Below, piece by piece: positions 36,987-45,640 of a stretch of DNA of 64,000 nt (position 1 is its first letter; every line of letters begins with the position of its first letter). Origin of the DNA: CAVRTM01 sp963696105 (GTDB taxonomy: Bacteria > Actinomycetota > Actinomycetes > Actinomycetales > Dermatophilaceae); contig CAVOIP010000005.1 of assembly GCA_963696105.1 (NCBI GenBank), forward strand, positions 62,001 through 126,000, in the 5' to 3' direction. The translations under genes were made by a program, and so were the position numbers. The notes under the pieces are model-generated. The model searched no databases. It saw nothing but the letters and a program-made list of their open reading frames with translations, and was not told the origin of the DNA.

Positions 36987-38023
36987 CCGCCCCGTCCCCG
37001 GCCGTGACCGACCCGGCGGCGACACCCACGGCCACCGCGACCGGCACCACGACGTACCGGGAGGCGATGCGCGCGGCCCTGCGCGAGGCGATGCGGCGCG
37101 ACGAGCGCGTCTTCCTCATGGGCGAGGACGTCGGTCGGTACGGCGGGTCGTTCGCCGTCAGCCTCGGCCTGCTCGCCGAGTTCGGGCCCGAGCGGATCCG
37201 CGACACGCCCCTGTCGGAGTCGGCCTTCGTCGGTGCGGGCATCGGCGCCGCGATCGGCGGGATGCGCCCGGTCGTGGAGATCATGACGGTGAACTTCAGC
37301 CTGCTGGCGCTGGACCAGATCCTCAACAACGCCGCGACGCTGCTGCACATGTCCGGCGGCCAGGTCAGCGTGCCCCTGGTGATCCGGATGACCACCGGCG
37401 CCGGCCGCCAGCTCGCCGCGCAGCACTCGCACAGCCTGGAGGGCTGGTACGCCTCGATCCCCGGGCTGCGCGTGCTCGCCCCGGCGACACTGGAGGACGC
37501 GCGCGGGATGCTCTGGCCGGCACTGCAGGACCCCGACCCCGTGGTGGTGTTCGAGCACGGGGCGCTCTACCCGATGTCCGGGGAGCTGGCCGACCCCGCG
37601 CCCGAGGTGGACATCGACCGGGCCCGGGTCCGGCGCTCCGGGGACGACGTGACGCTGGTGACCTACGGCGGGTCGCTGTTCAAGACGCTGGAGGCGGCCG
37701 ACGTGCTGGCCGCCGAGGGCATCGGCTGCGACGTCGTCGACCTTCGGGTGCTGCGCCCGCTGGACCAGGACACCGTGCTGGAGTCGGTGCGGCGCACCCA
37801 CCGCGCGGTCCTCGTCGAGGAGGCGTGGCGCAGCGGCAGCCTGTCGGCCGAGATCAGCGCGCGGATCACCGAGCAGGCGTTCTACGACCTGGACGCCCCG
37901 GTACGCCGGCTCTGCGCCGCGGAGGTGCCGATGCCCTACGCCCGCCACCTGGAGGAGGCGGCGGTGCCGCAGGTGGCCACCATCGCCGACCTGGTACGCC
38001 GGGTGGTGTCCGGCCGTGACTGA
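36983..38023 (+). CDS. pdhB: 2-oxoacid (pyruvate-type) dehydrogenase E1 component, beta subunit
   Basis: Intact 346-residue E1-beta. It begins with a Thr/Ala/Pro-rich leader, then TTYREAMRAALREAMRRDER, VFLMGEDVGRYGGSFAVS, DTPLSESAFVGAGIGAAIGG, the ThDP-binding EIMTVNFSLLALDQILNNAA, and C-terminal DVVDLRVLRPLDQDTVLESV and HRAVLVEEAWRSG. It pairs with the preceding alpha subunit to form the heterotetramer. It overlaps pdhA by four bases and the E2 gene by eight. Confidence 0.93.
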   Translation: MTAPSPAVTDPAATPTATATGTTTYREAMRAALREAMRRDERVFLMGEDVGRYGGSFAVSLGLLAEFGPERIRDTPLSESAFVGAGIGAAIGGMRPVVEIMTVNFSLLALDQILNNAATLLHMSGGQVSVPLVIRMTTGAGRQLAAQHSHSLEGWYASIPGLRVLAPATLEDARGMLWPALQDPDPVVVFEHGALYPMSGELADPAPEVDIDRARVRRSGDDVTLVTYGGSLFKTLEAADVLAAEGIGCDVVDLRVLRPLDQDTVLESVRRTHRAVLVEEAWRSGSLSAEISARITEQAFYDLDAPVRRLCAAEVPMPYARHLEEAAVPQVATIADLVRRVVSGRD

Positions 38024-39461
38024 CTTCCGGATGCCCTCGCTCGGGGCCGACATGGACGAGGGGACCCTGCTGGAGTGGCGGGTCGGCCCCGGCGACGTCG
38101 TGCACCCCGGCGACATCGTCGCGGTCGTGGACACCGCGAAGTCGGCGGTCGAGGTGGAGAGCTTCGAGGCGGGGGTGGTGTCGAGCCTGCTCGTCGAGCC
38201 CGGGACCTCGGTGCCGGTCGGCACCCCGCTCGCGGTGCTCGGTGATCCCGGTGCCGCTGTGCCGGCTCCGGCAGCCGTCCCGGTCGCGGCCGACGTCCCC
38301 ACCCACGTCACGGCTGCCCCCACCCCGGCTGTTGCGCCGCGGACCCCGTCCCCGGTGGCGAGGCACCGCGCGGCGGAGCTGGGGCTCGACCTGGCCGAGA
38401 TCCCGGGCACCGGCGCCCACGGCGCGGTGACGCGCAAGGACGTCGAGCGGGCCGGTGCTGCGTCCTCGCGCCGTACGCGTGGGGGCTCGCGACCCACCCC
38501 GGCGCGGCCGCCGACCGTCCCCACGCCTGCCGGTGCGCCGTCTGCCGGTGCGGTGCCTGCCGTGGCGCCGCGCCCGGAGCGCGGACGGGTGACGCCGTAT
38601 GCACGCCGGCTGGCGGCCGAGCTGGGCGTGAACCTCGGCGCCCTGCAGCGCGCCGACGGCACGGCCACGATCCGCGCGGCGGACGTGCGGGCCGCTGCGG
38701 CGGCGCCTGGTGTCGCCGGGCCGACTCCCCCGGCGCCCACGGCGCCCGCGCCGGCCGCGTCGGCCGCGTCGGCCGGCACCGAGGTCCGGAGGGACCGCAC
38801 GGCCGACATGCGCCAGGCCATCGCGCGCCTGATGAGCCGGTCCAGCCGCGAGATCCCGCACTACTACCTCAGCACGACCGTGGACCTCGCCGCCGCGCTG
38901 GGCTGGCTGCACGAGCGCAACCGGGAGCTCGACGTCGGCCGGCGGCTGGTGCCCGCGGCGCTGCTGCTCAGGGCGGTGGCCCTCGCCGTCGAGCGGCACC
39001 CGGAGCTCAACGGGCACTGGGTCGACGACGCGTTCCGCCCCTGCCAGAGGGTCCATCTGGGCGTCGCGGTCTCCCTGCGCGGCGGGGGGCTGGTCGCCCC
39101 CGCGCTGCGGGACGCCCAGGACCTGCCGCTGCCGGAGCTGATGGCGCGGCTGAAGGACCTGGTGGCCCGCGCCCGTACCGGCACCCTGCGCGGCTCGGAG
39201 CTGAGCGACCCCACGATCACCGTCACCAACCTCGGCGAGCAGGGGGTCGAGTCCGTGCACGGGGTGATCTACCCGCCCCAGGTCGCCCTCGTCGGCGCGG
39301 GCCGGGTCACCGACCAGCCGCGGGCGGTCGGTGGGCTGCTCGGCGTCCGGCCCTGCCTGACGCTCACCCTGGCCGCGGACCACCGGGCCACGGACGGCTA
39401 CACCGGTGGCCGGTTCCTCACCGAGGTCGACCGGCTGCTGCAGATCCCGGAGGCGCTATGA
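38016..39461 (+). CDS. pdhC: Dihydrolipoamide acyltransferase E2 with two subunit-binding domains
   Basis: E2 core of the complex, 481 residues, GTG start at 38016. One lipoyl domain (1-80) has the lipoyl lysine K42 in VDTAKSAVEVES. There are two peripheral subunit-binding domains instead of the usual one: ~111-144 (SPVARHRAAELGLDLAEIPG, then TGAHGAVTRKDV) and ~192-224 (VTPYARRLAAELGVNLGALQ, then TATIRAADV). They are separated by Ala/Pro linkers. The catalytic domain (260-481) ends with ADHRATDGYTGG, carrying His456 and Asp460 of the HxxxDG site. No E3 gene is adjacent; E3 must come from elsewhere. It overlaps the acyl carrier protein gene by four bases. Confidence 0.92.
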   Translation: MTDFRMPSLGADMDEGTLLEWRVGPGDVVHPGDIVAVVDTAKSAVEVESFEAGVVSSLLVEPGTSVPVGTPLAVLGDPGAAVPAPAAVPVAADVPTHVTAAPTPAVAPRTPSPVARHRAAELGLDLAEIPGTGAHGAVTRKDVERAGAASSRRTRGGSRPTPARPPTVPTPAGAPSAGAVPAVAPRPERGRVTPYARRLAAELGVNLGALQRADGTATIRAADVRAAAAAPGVAGPTPPAPTAPAPAASAASAGTEVRRDRTADMRQAIARLMSRSSREIPHYYLSTTVDLAAALGWLHERNRELDVGRRLVPAALLLRAVALAVERHPELNGHWVDDAFRPCQRVHLGVAVSLRGGGLVAPALRDAQDLPLPELMARLKDLVARARTGTLRGSELSDPTITVTNLGEQGVESVHGVIYPPQVALVGAGRVTDQPRAVGGLLGVRPCLTLTLAADHRATDGYTGGRFLTEVDRLLQIPEAL

Positions 39462-39715
39462 CCCTGACCCAGCCCCAGGCCCGCGAGCTCGTCACGACCT
39501 CGCTGCTGCGGATCGTCCCCGACGCCGACCTGGCCGCCGTCGGTGACGGCGGCGACCTGCGCGACGCGCTCGAGCTGGACTCCCTGGACTTCCTGCGGTT
39601 CGCCGAGCTGCTCAGCAACGGGGCGGGCGAGCGGATCGAGGAGGAGGACTACCCCCGGCTGACGACGGTGGGCCGTGCCGTGTCGTTCCTGTCCGGTACC
39701 GCCCCGCCGTCCTGA
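39458..39715 (+). CDS. Acyl carrier protein (phosphopantetheine-binding)
   Basis: An 85-residue ACP-fold protein with Ser42 in LELDSLDFLRF as the 4'-phosphopantetheine site, an acidic surface and the expected four-helix pattern. The ATG overlaps the E2 stop (ATGA), so it is the last gene of the fusion-pdhA-pdhB-pdhC operon. An ACP tied to a 2-oxoacid dehydrogenase is unusual. It could accept acyl groups from the E2 lipoyl arm or from the acyl-CoA synthetase. No ketosynthase or thioesterase is nearby. Confidence 0.9.
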   Translation: MTLTQPQARELVTTSLLRIVPDADLAAVGDGGDLRDALELDSLDFLRFAELLSNGAGERIEEEDYPRLTTVGRAVSFLSGTAPPS

Positions 39716-39749
39716 GCGGCCGCCCCGGACCCTCGCGCACGGCTCCGGC

Positions 39750-40019
39750 TCAGGCCTCCACGTGGGCCGGCCTGTGCGTCATCGACTCGATGTCCGACAC
39801 CGTGGCGTCGATGAGCTGGTGGGCGAGGTCGGTCAGGGCGCGGGCCACGGCCAGCTCGTCACCGATCTCCGGCACGGACCGATCCACCGGGTTGCACCGG
39901 GCCAGCCCGATGCCGACCAGGTGGGTGCGGTCCCGCGTGTGCAGGCGCGCCTCCGCACGGGTCTGACGCTCGTGCTCGTCGATGAAGATGTCGATCGTCC
40001 ACTTCTGGGCCTCGTCCAC
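39750..40019 (-). CDS. DUF1876 (Rv1738/Rv2632c-like) stress protein
   Basis: An 89-residue protein starting MDEAQKWTIDIFIDEHERQT and containing RLHTRDRTHLVGIGLARC and VPEIGDELAVARALTDLAHQ, a match to DUF1876. In M. tuberculosis the members Rv1738 and Rv2632c are dormancy-related; Rv1738 belongs to the DosR regulon and resembles ribosome-hibernation factors in fold. The GTG at 40019 has a strong AGGAGG 7 bases upstream. It converges on the ACP gene and diverges from valS. A DosR-like dyad lies 57 bases upstream. Confidence 0.85.
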   Translation of the reverse strand: MDEAQKWTIDIFIDEHERQTRAEARLHTRDRTHLVGIGLARCNPVDRSVPEIGDELAVARALTDLAHQLIDATVSDIESMTHRPAHVEA

Positions 40020-40075
40020 GGCGTGCCTCCTGGCTCGGTGCCCACAGCGTGCCGACGGGCGCCGGGGAGCGCTCA

Positions 40076-40089
40076 GGGCCGAAGGTCCT
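40076..40089 (-). promoter_or_regulatory. DosR/DevR-like dyad upstream of the DUF1876 gene
   Basis: On the minus strand the site reads AGGACCTTCGGCCC. It shares GGACC-N3-G-N-CCC with the dyad before the fusion gene (GGGACCAAAGCCCC) and matches the DosR core more weakly (10 of 14). It lies 57 bases before the DUF1876 GTG. Confidence 0.4.
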
Positions 40090-40178
40090 TGCTCCCGTGC
40101 GGCCGGTCCGGCGCGTCGTACCGCTGCCGGGGCAAACCGGTTCGTCCGGCGCGCCGTACGTCTGGGAAGATTCGGGAC

Positions 40179-42800
40179 ATGACCACCCCCGCCTCCTCTG
40201 CACGCGCCGTGACCATGCCCGACAAGCCGTCCATCGACGGCCTCGAGGACAAGTGGGCGCAGGTATGGGCCGAGCAGGGCACCTACCGTTTCGACCGCTC
40301 GCGCAGCCGCGAGGAGATCTACTCGATCGACACCCCGCCCCCGACGGCGAGCGGCTCGTTGCACATCGGCCACGTGTTCTCCTACACCCAGACCGACTGC
40401 CTGGCCCGCTACAAGCGGATGGCCGGCTACGAGGTCTTCTACCCGATGGGCTGGGACGACAACGGCCTGCCGACCGAGCGCCGCGTCCAGAACTACTACG
40501 GCGTGCGCGGCGACGCCTCGCTGCCCCACGTCGAGGGCTACCAGCCGCCGCAGCAGGGTGGCGAGGGCAAGAGCGTCAAGGCCGCCGACCAGCAGCCGAT
40601 CAGCCGCGCGAACTTCATCGAGCTGTGCGACATCCTCACCGTCGAGGACGAGAAGGCGTTCGAGGAGGTCTTCCGGACGGCCGGGCTGTCGGTCGACTGG
40701 GACATCAACTACCGCACCATCGACGACCGCTCGCGGGCGACGGCGCAGGAGGCGTTCCTCAACAACCTGCGCCGCGGCGAGGCCTACCAGGCGGAGGCCC
40801 CGGGTCTGTGGGACGTCACGTTCCAGACCGCCGTCGCCCAGGCTGAGCTCGAGGCGCGGGACTACCCGGGCCACTTCCACCGCGTGGCCTTCCACGGCCC
40901 CGCCGGCAGCGACGCCGTGGTGCACATCGAGACCACCCGCCCCGAGCTGCTGCCCGCCGTGGTGGCCCTCATCGCCCACCCCGACGACGAGCGGTACGCC
41001 GGGCTGTTCGGGACCACCGTCACGTCACCGCTGTTCGGCGTCGAGGTGCCGGTCCTGCCGCACTACCTGGCCGAGCCCGACAAGGGTGCCGGCATCGCGA
41101 TGTGCTGCACCTTCGGTGACCTCACCGACGTGCAGTGGTGGCGCGAGCTGCAGCTCCCGACCCGGTCGGTCATCCAGCGCGACGGCCGGATCTCGCGCGA
41201 GACCCCCGAGTGGATCACCACCGAGCAGGGCCGCGCGCTGTTCGCCGAGCTCGCCGGCAAGACGACGTTCTCCGCGCGCGCCGCGGTCGTGGACGCGCTG
41301 CGCGCCTCCGGTGACCTCGACGGCGAGCCGGCGGCGACCCAGCGCAAGGCGAACTTCTACGAGAAGGGCGACAAGCCGCTGGAGATCGTCACCTCCCGCC
41401 AGTGGTACATCCGCAACGGCGGCCGTGACGAGCAGCTGCGCGCCGAGCTGATGCAGCGTGGCGAGGAGCTGGCGTTCCACCCCGCGTTCATGCGGACGCG
41501 CTACGAGAACTGGGTCGGCGGCCTCAACGGTGACTGGCTGATCAGCCGCCAGCGCTTCTTCGGTGTGCCGATCCCCGTCTGGTACCCGATCGATGCGGAC
41601 GGGGAGGTGGACTACGAGCGGCCGATCGTGCCCGATGCGTCTGCACTGCCGGTGGACCCGGTCGCCGAGGCACCGGCCGGCTACGACGAGTCCCAGCGTG
41701 ACCTGCCCGGCGGGTTCACCGGCGACCCCGACGTGATGGACACCTGGGCGACGTCGTCGCTGACGCCGCAGATCGCCGGCGGCTGGCGCGACGACCCCGA
41801 GCTGTTCGCCAAGGTGTTCCCGATGGACGTGCGCCCGCAGGCCCACGACATCATCCGCACCTGGCTGTTCTCCACCGTCGTCCGTGCGCACCTGGAGCAC
41901 GACAGCCTGCCCTGGAAGCACGCCACGATCAGCGGCTTCATCCTCGACCCCGACCGCAAGAAGATGAGCAAGTCCAAGGGCAACGCGATCACGCCGATCG
42001 ACATGCTGCGCGAGCACGGCAGCGACGCCATCCGCTACTGGTCGGCATCCGCGCGCCTCGGCACCGACGCCGCCCTGGACACCGGCCAGATGAAGGTCGG
42101 CCGTCGGCTGGCGATCAAGGTGCTCAACGCCAGCAAGTTCGCGCTGTCGTTCGGTGAGATCGACGCCAGCGCAGGCGATCTCGTCTCGCTGGTGACCGCC
42201 CCGCTGGACCGCGCCATGCTGGCCGGTCTCGCCGACGTCGTGGACAAGGCCACCGCCGGCTTCGAGGCGTTCGACTACACGCGCGCGCTGGAGGTCACCG
42301 AGACGTTCTTCTGGACGTTCTGCGACGACTACCTCGAGCTGGTCAAGGACCGTGCGTACGGCGGCCAGGGCGACGCCGGCGCGGCCTCGGCCCGCGCGGC
42401 CCTGCGGGTGGCGCTCGACGTGCTGCTGCGGCTGCTCGCACCGATCCTGCCGTACGCCACCGAGGAGGTCTGGTCCTGGTGGCACGACGGGTCCGTGCAC
42501 CGTGCCGCCTGGCCGACCGCGGACGAGGTGAAGGCGGTTGCCGGTGAGGCGGACCCGGCGATGCTGGGCGCCGTCGGCGCCGCCCTGGCGGGTGTCCGCA
42601 AGGCCAAGTCGGAGGCCAAGGTCGGCATGCGCGCCGAGGTCCCGTCGATGACCCTGGCCGGTCCCGCCGCTGCGCTGGACCAGATCCGTTCTGCCGTCTC
42701 GGATCTCAGCGCCGCCGGCAAGATCGCCGACATCACCTATGCCGACGCGGAGCACGTCGAGGTCCGCGACGTCGTTCTCGTGCCCGTGCCCAAGGGCTGA
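40179..42800 (+). CDS. valS: Valyl-tRNA synthetase
   Basis: An 873-residue class I synthetase. It has SIDTPPPTASGSLHIGHVFS (HIGH motif), FYPMGWDDNGLPTERRVQNY, the editing domain with HIETTRPELLPAVVALIAHP, YENWVGGLNGDWLISRQRFF, KKMSKSKGNAITPIDMLREH (KMSKS) and a C-terminal anticodon domain plus a short coiled-coil remnant (GVRKAKSEAKVGMRAEV). The WDDNGLPTE and GVRG features fit the short actinobacterial ValS subtype. AAGATT lies 6 bases before the ATG. Unlike ileS I see no T-box in the 159 bases upstream. Confidence 0.95.
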   Translation: MTTPASSARAVTMPDKPSIDGLEDKWAQVWAEQGTYRFDRSRSREEIYSIDTPPPTASGSLHIGHVFSYTQTDCLARYKRMAGYEVFYPMGWDDNGLPTERRVQNYYGVRGDASLPHVEGYQPPQQGGEGKSVKAADQQPISRANFIELCDILTVEDEKAFEEVFRTAGLSVDWDINYRTIDDRSRATAQEAFLNNLRRGEAYQAEAPGLWDVTFQTAVAQAELEARDYPGHFHRVAFHGPAGSDAVVHIETTRPELLPAVVALIAHPDDERYAGLFGTTVTSPLFGVEVPVLPHYLAEPDKGAGIAMCCTFGDLTDVQWWRELQLPTRSVIQRDGRISRETPEWITTEQGRALFAELAGKTTFSARAAVVDALRASGDLDGEPAATQRKANFYEKGDKPLEIVTSRQWYIRNGGRDEQLRAELMQRGEELAFHPAFMRTRYENWVGGLNGDWLISRQRFFGVPIPVWYPIDADGEVDYERPIVPDASALPVDPVAEAPAGYDESQRDLPGGFTGDPDVMDTWATSSLTPQIAGGWRDDPELFAKVFPMDVRPQAHDIIRTWLFSTVVRAHLEHDSLPWKHATISGFILDPDRKKMSKSKGNAITPIDMLREHGSDAIRYWSASARLGTDAALDTGQMKVGRRLAIKVLNASKFALSFGEIDASAGDLVSLVTAPLDRAMLAGLADVVDKATAGFEAFDYTRALEVTETFFWTFCDDYLELVKDRAYGGQGDAGAASARAALRVALDVLLRLLAPILPYATEEVWSWWHDGSVHRAAWPTADEVKAVAGEADPAMLGAVGAALAGVRKAKSEAKVGMRAEVPSMTLAGPAAALDQIRSAVSDLSAAGKIADITYADAEHVEVRDVVLVPVPKG

Positions 42801-42898
42801 CCCAACCAGATCTGCGCGTTTGGGCGTAGAACGAATACGCTTTCGTGCCAGCCGAACTGGCTTGAGGGCTTGTCGGTGGTGGCGTCTAGGTTTGGTTC

Positions 42899-44106
42899 AT
42901 GGAGGGGACCAGCTTCGAGGAGGACCGGGCGGTGCTGGTTGCGGCTGCGCCGGTGCTGCGCCGGCTGGTGGGGCGGTTGCACCAGGCCGGGTCGGACCAG
43001 CTGGGGCCGTTGTTCGCGGAGCTGGATGAGCTGAAGAGCGTGGCCGGGGCCGGGCAGGTCGGGGTGCTGGACCAGGCGTTGTCCCGCGGTGACGTCCGCG
43101 CTTCGGACGCGGCGTCGCCGACCGGGTGGGTGCGTGAGTTCGGTCCGTCGTACCGGGCCGGTGGCGCCGCGGCGCTGGTGCGGGTGGCCGAGGCGGTCGC
43201 GAAGCCCGACAACGCCCTCCTGGCCGAGGCGGTGCTGGGCGCGCGGGTCCCGGTGGGCAACGCGGCCGTCGCCTTGACGGAGATGGACAGGCTGCTGCCG
43301 CGGCTCACCCCCGCCTGCGCCGAGACCGTGCTGGCCGGGTTCGTGGCGATCGCGGAGACGGACGGCCCGGCCCAGATCCGGGCGCTGCGGACGCGGGTGA
43401 TCGCCCGGTACGGGCGGCTGGGGGAGTTCCAGCGCCGGCGAGGACCGACTCAAGTCCGGCCGGTCGCTGTCCCAGCCGTACCCCGACGACGGAATGGCCG
43501 AGTACCGGCTCCGGCTGGACCCCGAAGGACGAGCCGTGCTGGAGGCGATCCTGGGGCCGCTGGCCGCACCGCAACCGTCCACCGAGTCCGGCTCGGACCT
43601 GCGGACCAGCGACCAGCGCCGAGGCCGACGCGCTGGTCGAGGTCTGTCGCCGTGCGGCCGCGGCCGGCGGGTCCGCGCCGACCACCGCCAAGGCCGCGGT
43701 CGTGGTGACGATGGACTACCAGGACCTGAAGAGTCTGACCGGGGCCGGGACGACGCTGACCGGGGACCTCCTGGCCCCGGAGACGGTCCGCAAGCTGGCC
43801 TGCGACGCCGCGGTCATCCCCGCCGTGCTCGGGTCCAGGTCGGAGGTGCTGGACCTGGGCCGGACCCGCCGGCTGGTCACCCCGGGGCTGTTGATGGCGC
43901 TGTACCTGCGCGACCGGGGCTGCACCTTCCCCGGCTGTTCGCGGCCCCCGTCCTGGTGCGACGCCCATCACTGCCGGCACTGGTGCGACGGCGGCCCGAC
44001 GGACCTGACCAACCTGGCGCTGCTCTGCCCGCGGCACCACACGATCGTGCACCAGAAGGGCTACACCGCCACCGTCACCACGACCGAGGTGACCTGGCAT
44101 GTGTAG
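42899..44106 (+). pseudogene. DUF222 / HNH endonuclease-like gene (13E12 family), two frameshifts
   Basis: A 13E12-type gene of about 400 residues if repaired. The N-terminus (FEEDRAVLVAAAPVLRRL, LGPLFAELDELKSVAGAGQV) matches the remnant at 5.9 kb. The middle (GMAEYRLRLDPEGRAVLEAI) and the end are in other frames; the end carries the HNH motif CTFPGCSRPPSWCDAHH, then LALLCPRHHTIVHQKGY. One extra base near 43440 and another near 43618 explain both breaks, so removing two bases restores the gene. TAGGTT lies 6 bases before the ATG. The flanking genes are intact. Real inactivation and sequence error are both possible, the latter favoured by the same +1 pattern elsewhere. Confidence 0.8.
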
Positions 44107-44186
44107 CTGCCCCGCCCCGCGACCCGCCACACCAGGCGGGTCGCACCCGCACGCCGGGTGGGTCGCACCGGCACGCCCGGCGCCCG

Positions 44187-44882
44187 TCAGGGCGAGAAGC
44201 GGTCGGCTGGCTCGGACGTCGCCGGTAGCACCAGGACCCACGGCATGGCCCAGCCGGCCAGGGCGAGGCGGCGCCCCACGTAACGGCCCTCGTCAAGGGC
44301 CGTGACGGCACCGGTCGCCGGGTCGTAGACGTCCAGCACCGCTCGGCCGTCCCCGGGCAGGACCAGCGTCACGTGCCGCGGCGCCAGTGCATTGCCGACG
44401 TACAGCAGGGCCGGGCGCCCATCGTGCACGAGGTGCTGGAGCTGGCGATACGTCGTGGCCAGCGTCGCCGCCGAGGCGAAGCGGACCAGCCGCAGCCGGT
44501 ACCGGGCACCTCGGGCCGCCGCCCCGGACTCCAGCTCGCGCCGCGCTCCCCACGGCGGGGTGCCGAGCGCCCGCGGCCATGGGAGCTGGAGCCGTCTGCC
44601 GGAGCCGACGAGAGCGTTGGTGCGCCCCATGACCAGGCGCTCCTGCTCGGCGAACCGTGCCTGCTCGGTTCGGCCGTCCGGGGGGCCACCGTGGCGCGCG
44701 ACCCCTGACAGCACCCACTGCGCGAAGGCGGGGTCGGCCACCATCCTGGCGACCGTCAGCGCCGCAGAGCCGCAGCTGACCGGGCTCTGCTGCACGGGGC
44801 CGTTCCCGCCCGGACGCCACGCCACACCGTCCACGGTCCCATCCTGCGGCACCGGCGCCTCACCCGGGTGGCGGGAGCCCAC
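44187..44882 (-). CDS. C39-like cysteine peptidase fold protein, unknown substrate
   Basis: A 231-residue protein whose C-terminal two thirds resemble papain/C39-like enzymes: QQSPVSCGSAALTVARM with a candidate catalytic Cys, then LVHDGRPALLYVGNALAPRH with candidate His and TLVLPGDGRAVLDVYDPATG with the Asp. No signal peptide is evident; an N-terminal Pro/Gly-rich stretch precedes the domain from the GTG at 44882. It diverges from the DUF4129-moxR operon by 44 bases. Some C39-like proteins are not proteolytic. The catalytic assignment is inferred from motif spacing. Confidence 0.55.
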   Translation of the reverse strand: MGSRHPGEAPVPQDGTVDGVAWRPGGNGPVQQSPVSCGSAALTVARMVADPAFAQWVLSGVARHGGPPDGRTEQARFAEQERLVMGRTNALVGSGRRLQLPWPRALGTPPWGARRELESGAAARGARYRLRLVRFASAATLATTYRQLQHLVHDGRPALLYVGNALAPRHVTLVLPGDGRAVLDVYDPATGAVTALDEGRYVGRRLALAGWAMPWVLVLPATSEPADRFSP

Positions 44883-44926
44883 CAGACCTCACCGGCGGTC
44901 CGGCGTGCCTGGGGTAGCGTGCCGCC

Positions 44927-45640
44927 ATGGGGCGTCGGGGCGGATGGCTGGTGGGGACCGCCGTCCTCGGTCTCACCCTGCTGGCGTGGGTCGCGAGCGG
45001 TGGGTCGACACCCCTGGTGCACGGTCCGCGGGCCGCGCCGCCGTCCCCGCCCCCACCGGCACCCACCGCGACGCCGACGCCGACTGCCACCAGCCCGGAC
45101 CCGCTCCACGACCTGGCCGTCAGACACTCCCCCGGCATCGACCTGACCTGGCTGGCCCGGCTTCTCCCGGTGCTCCTCGTGCTCGCCCTGGCCGCGGCTC
45201 TCGCCGCCCTGGCCGTCTGGGTCTGGCGTCGTCGGTGGCACCGCCCTTCCCCCGGCCCGGAGGCGGGCGCCGCTACCCTGCCCGACATCGCGGAGGTGCT
45301 GCGGAAGGACGCCGAGGCGCAGCTGACCGCTCTGGAGGAGGGCGACGTCCGCAACGCGGTCGTCGCCTGCTGGCTGCGCCTCGAGGAGTCCATGCTGGCC
45401 GCGGGCATCTCCCGCGACCGCTCGGAGACCTCCAGCGAGCTCGTGACCCGGGTCCTGGCCAGCCTCGAGGTCGACGGCCTCATGATCACCGCCTTGGCCG
45501 GGCTGTACCGCGAGGCCCGGTTCTCCCAGCACGAGCTGGGCGAGCGGCAGCGGCGTGCGGCCGTGGCCGCCTTGCGTTCGATCCACGCCGACCTGGCGCA
45601 GGCCGACGCGTTCGCCCCCGTCGACGGGTCGAGCGCGTGA
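44927..45640 (+). CDS. DUF4129 domain membrane protein
   Basis: A 237-residue protein. An N-terminal hydrophobic segment (GTAVLGLTLLAWVASGG) acts as signal anchor, followed by a Pro/Thr/Ala-rich external linker, a second transmembrane helix (~79-100), and a cytoplasmic DUF4129 domain with EEGDVRNAVVACWLRLEESM, SETSSELVTRVLASL and LAGLYREARFSQHELGE. DUF4129 genes regularly accompany moxR and DUF58 genes. TAGCGT is exactly 6 bases before the ATG. Its stop overlaps the next gene (GTGA). Confidence 0.82.
   Translation: MGRRGGWLVGTAVLGLTLLAWVASGGSTPLVHGPRAAPPSPPPPAPTATPTPTATSPDPLHDLAVRHSPGIDLTWLARLLPVLLVLALAAALAALAVWVWRRRWHRPSPGPEAGAATLPDIAEVLRKDAEAQLTALEEGDVRNAVVACWLRLEESMLAAGISRDRSETSSELVTRVLASLEVDGLMITALAGLYREARFSQHELGERQRRAAVAALRSIHADLAQADAFAPVDGSSA

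Noticed and set aside
40020..40178. T-box leader for valS
   Set aside because: No T-box consensus and no specifier-type stem are visible in these 159 bases.
44187..44882. Secreted protease
   Set aside because: No convincing signal peptide or membrane anchor at the N-terminus. The Cys-His-Asp motifs alone do not prove proteolysis, so it is listed only as C39-like.
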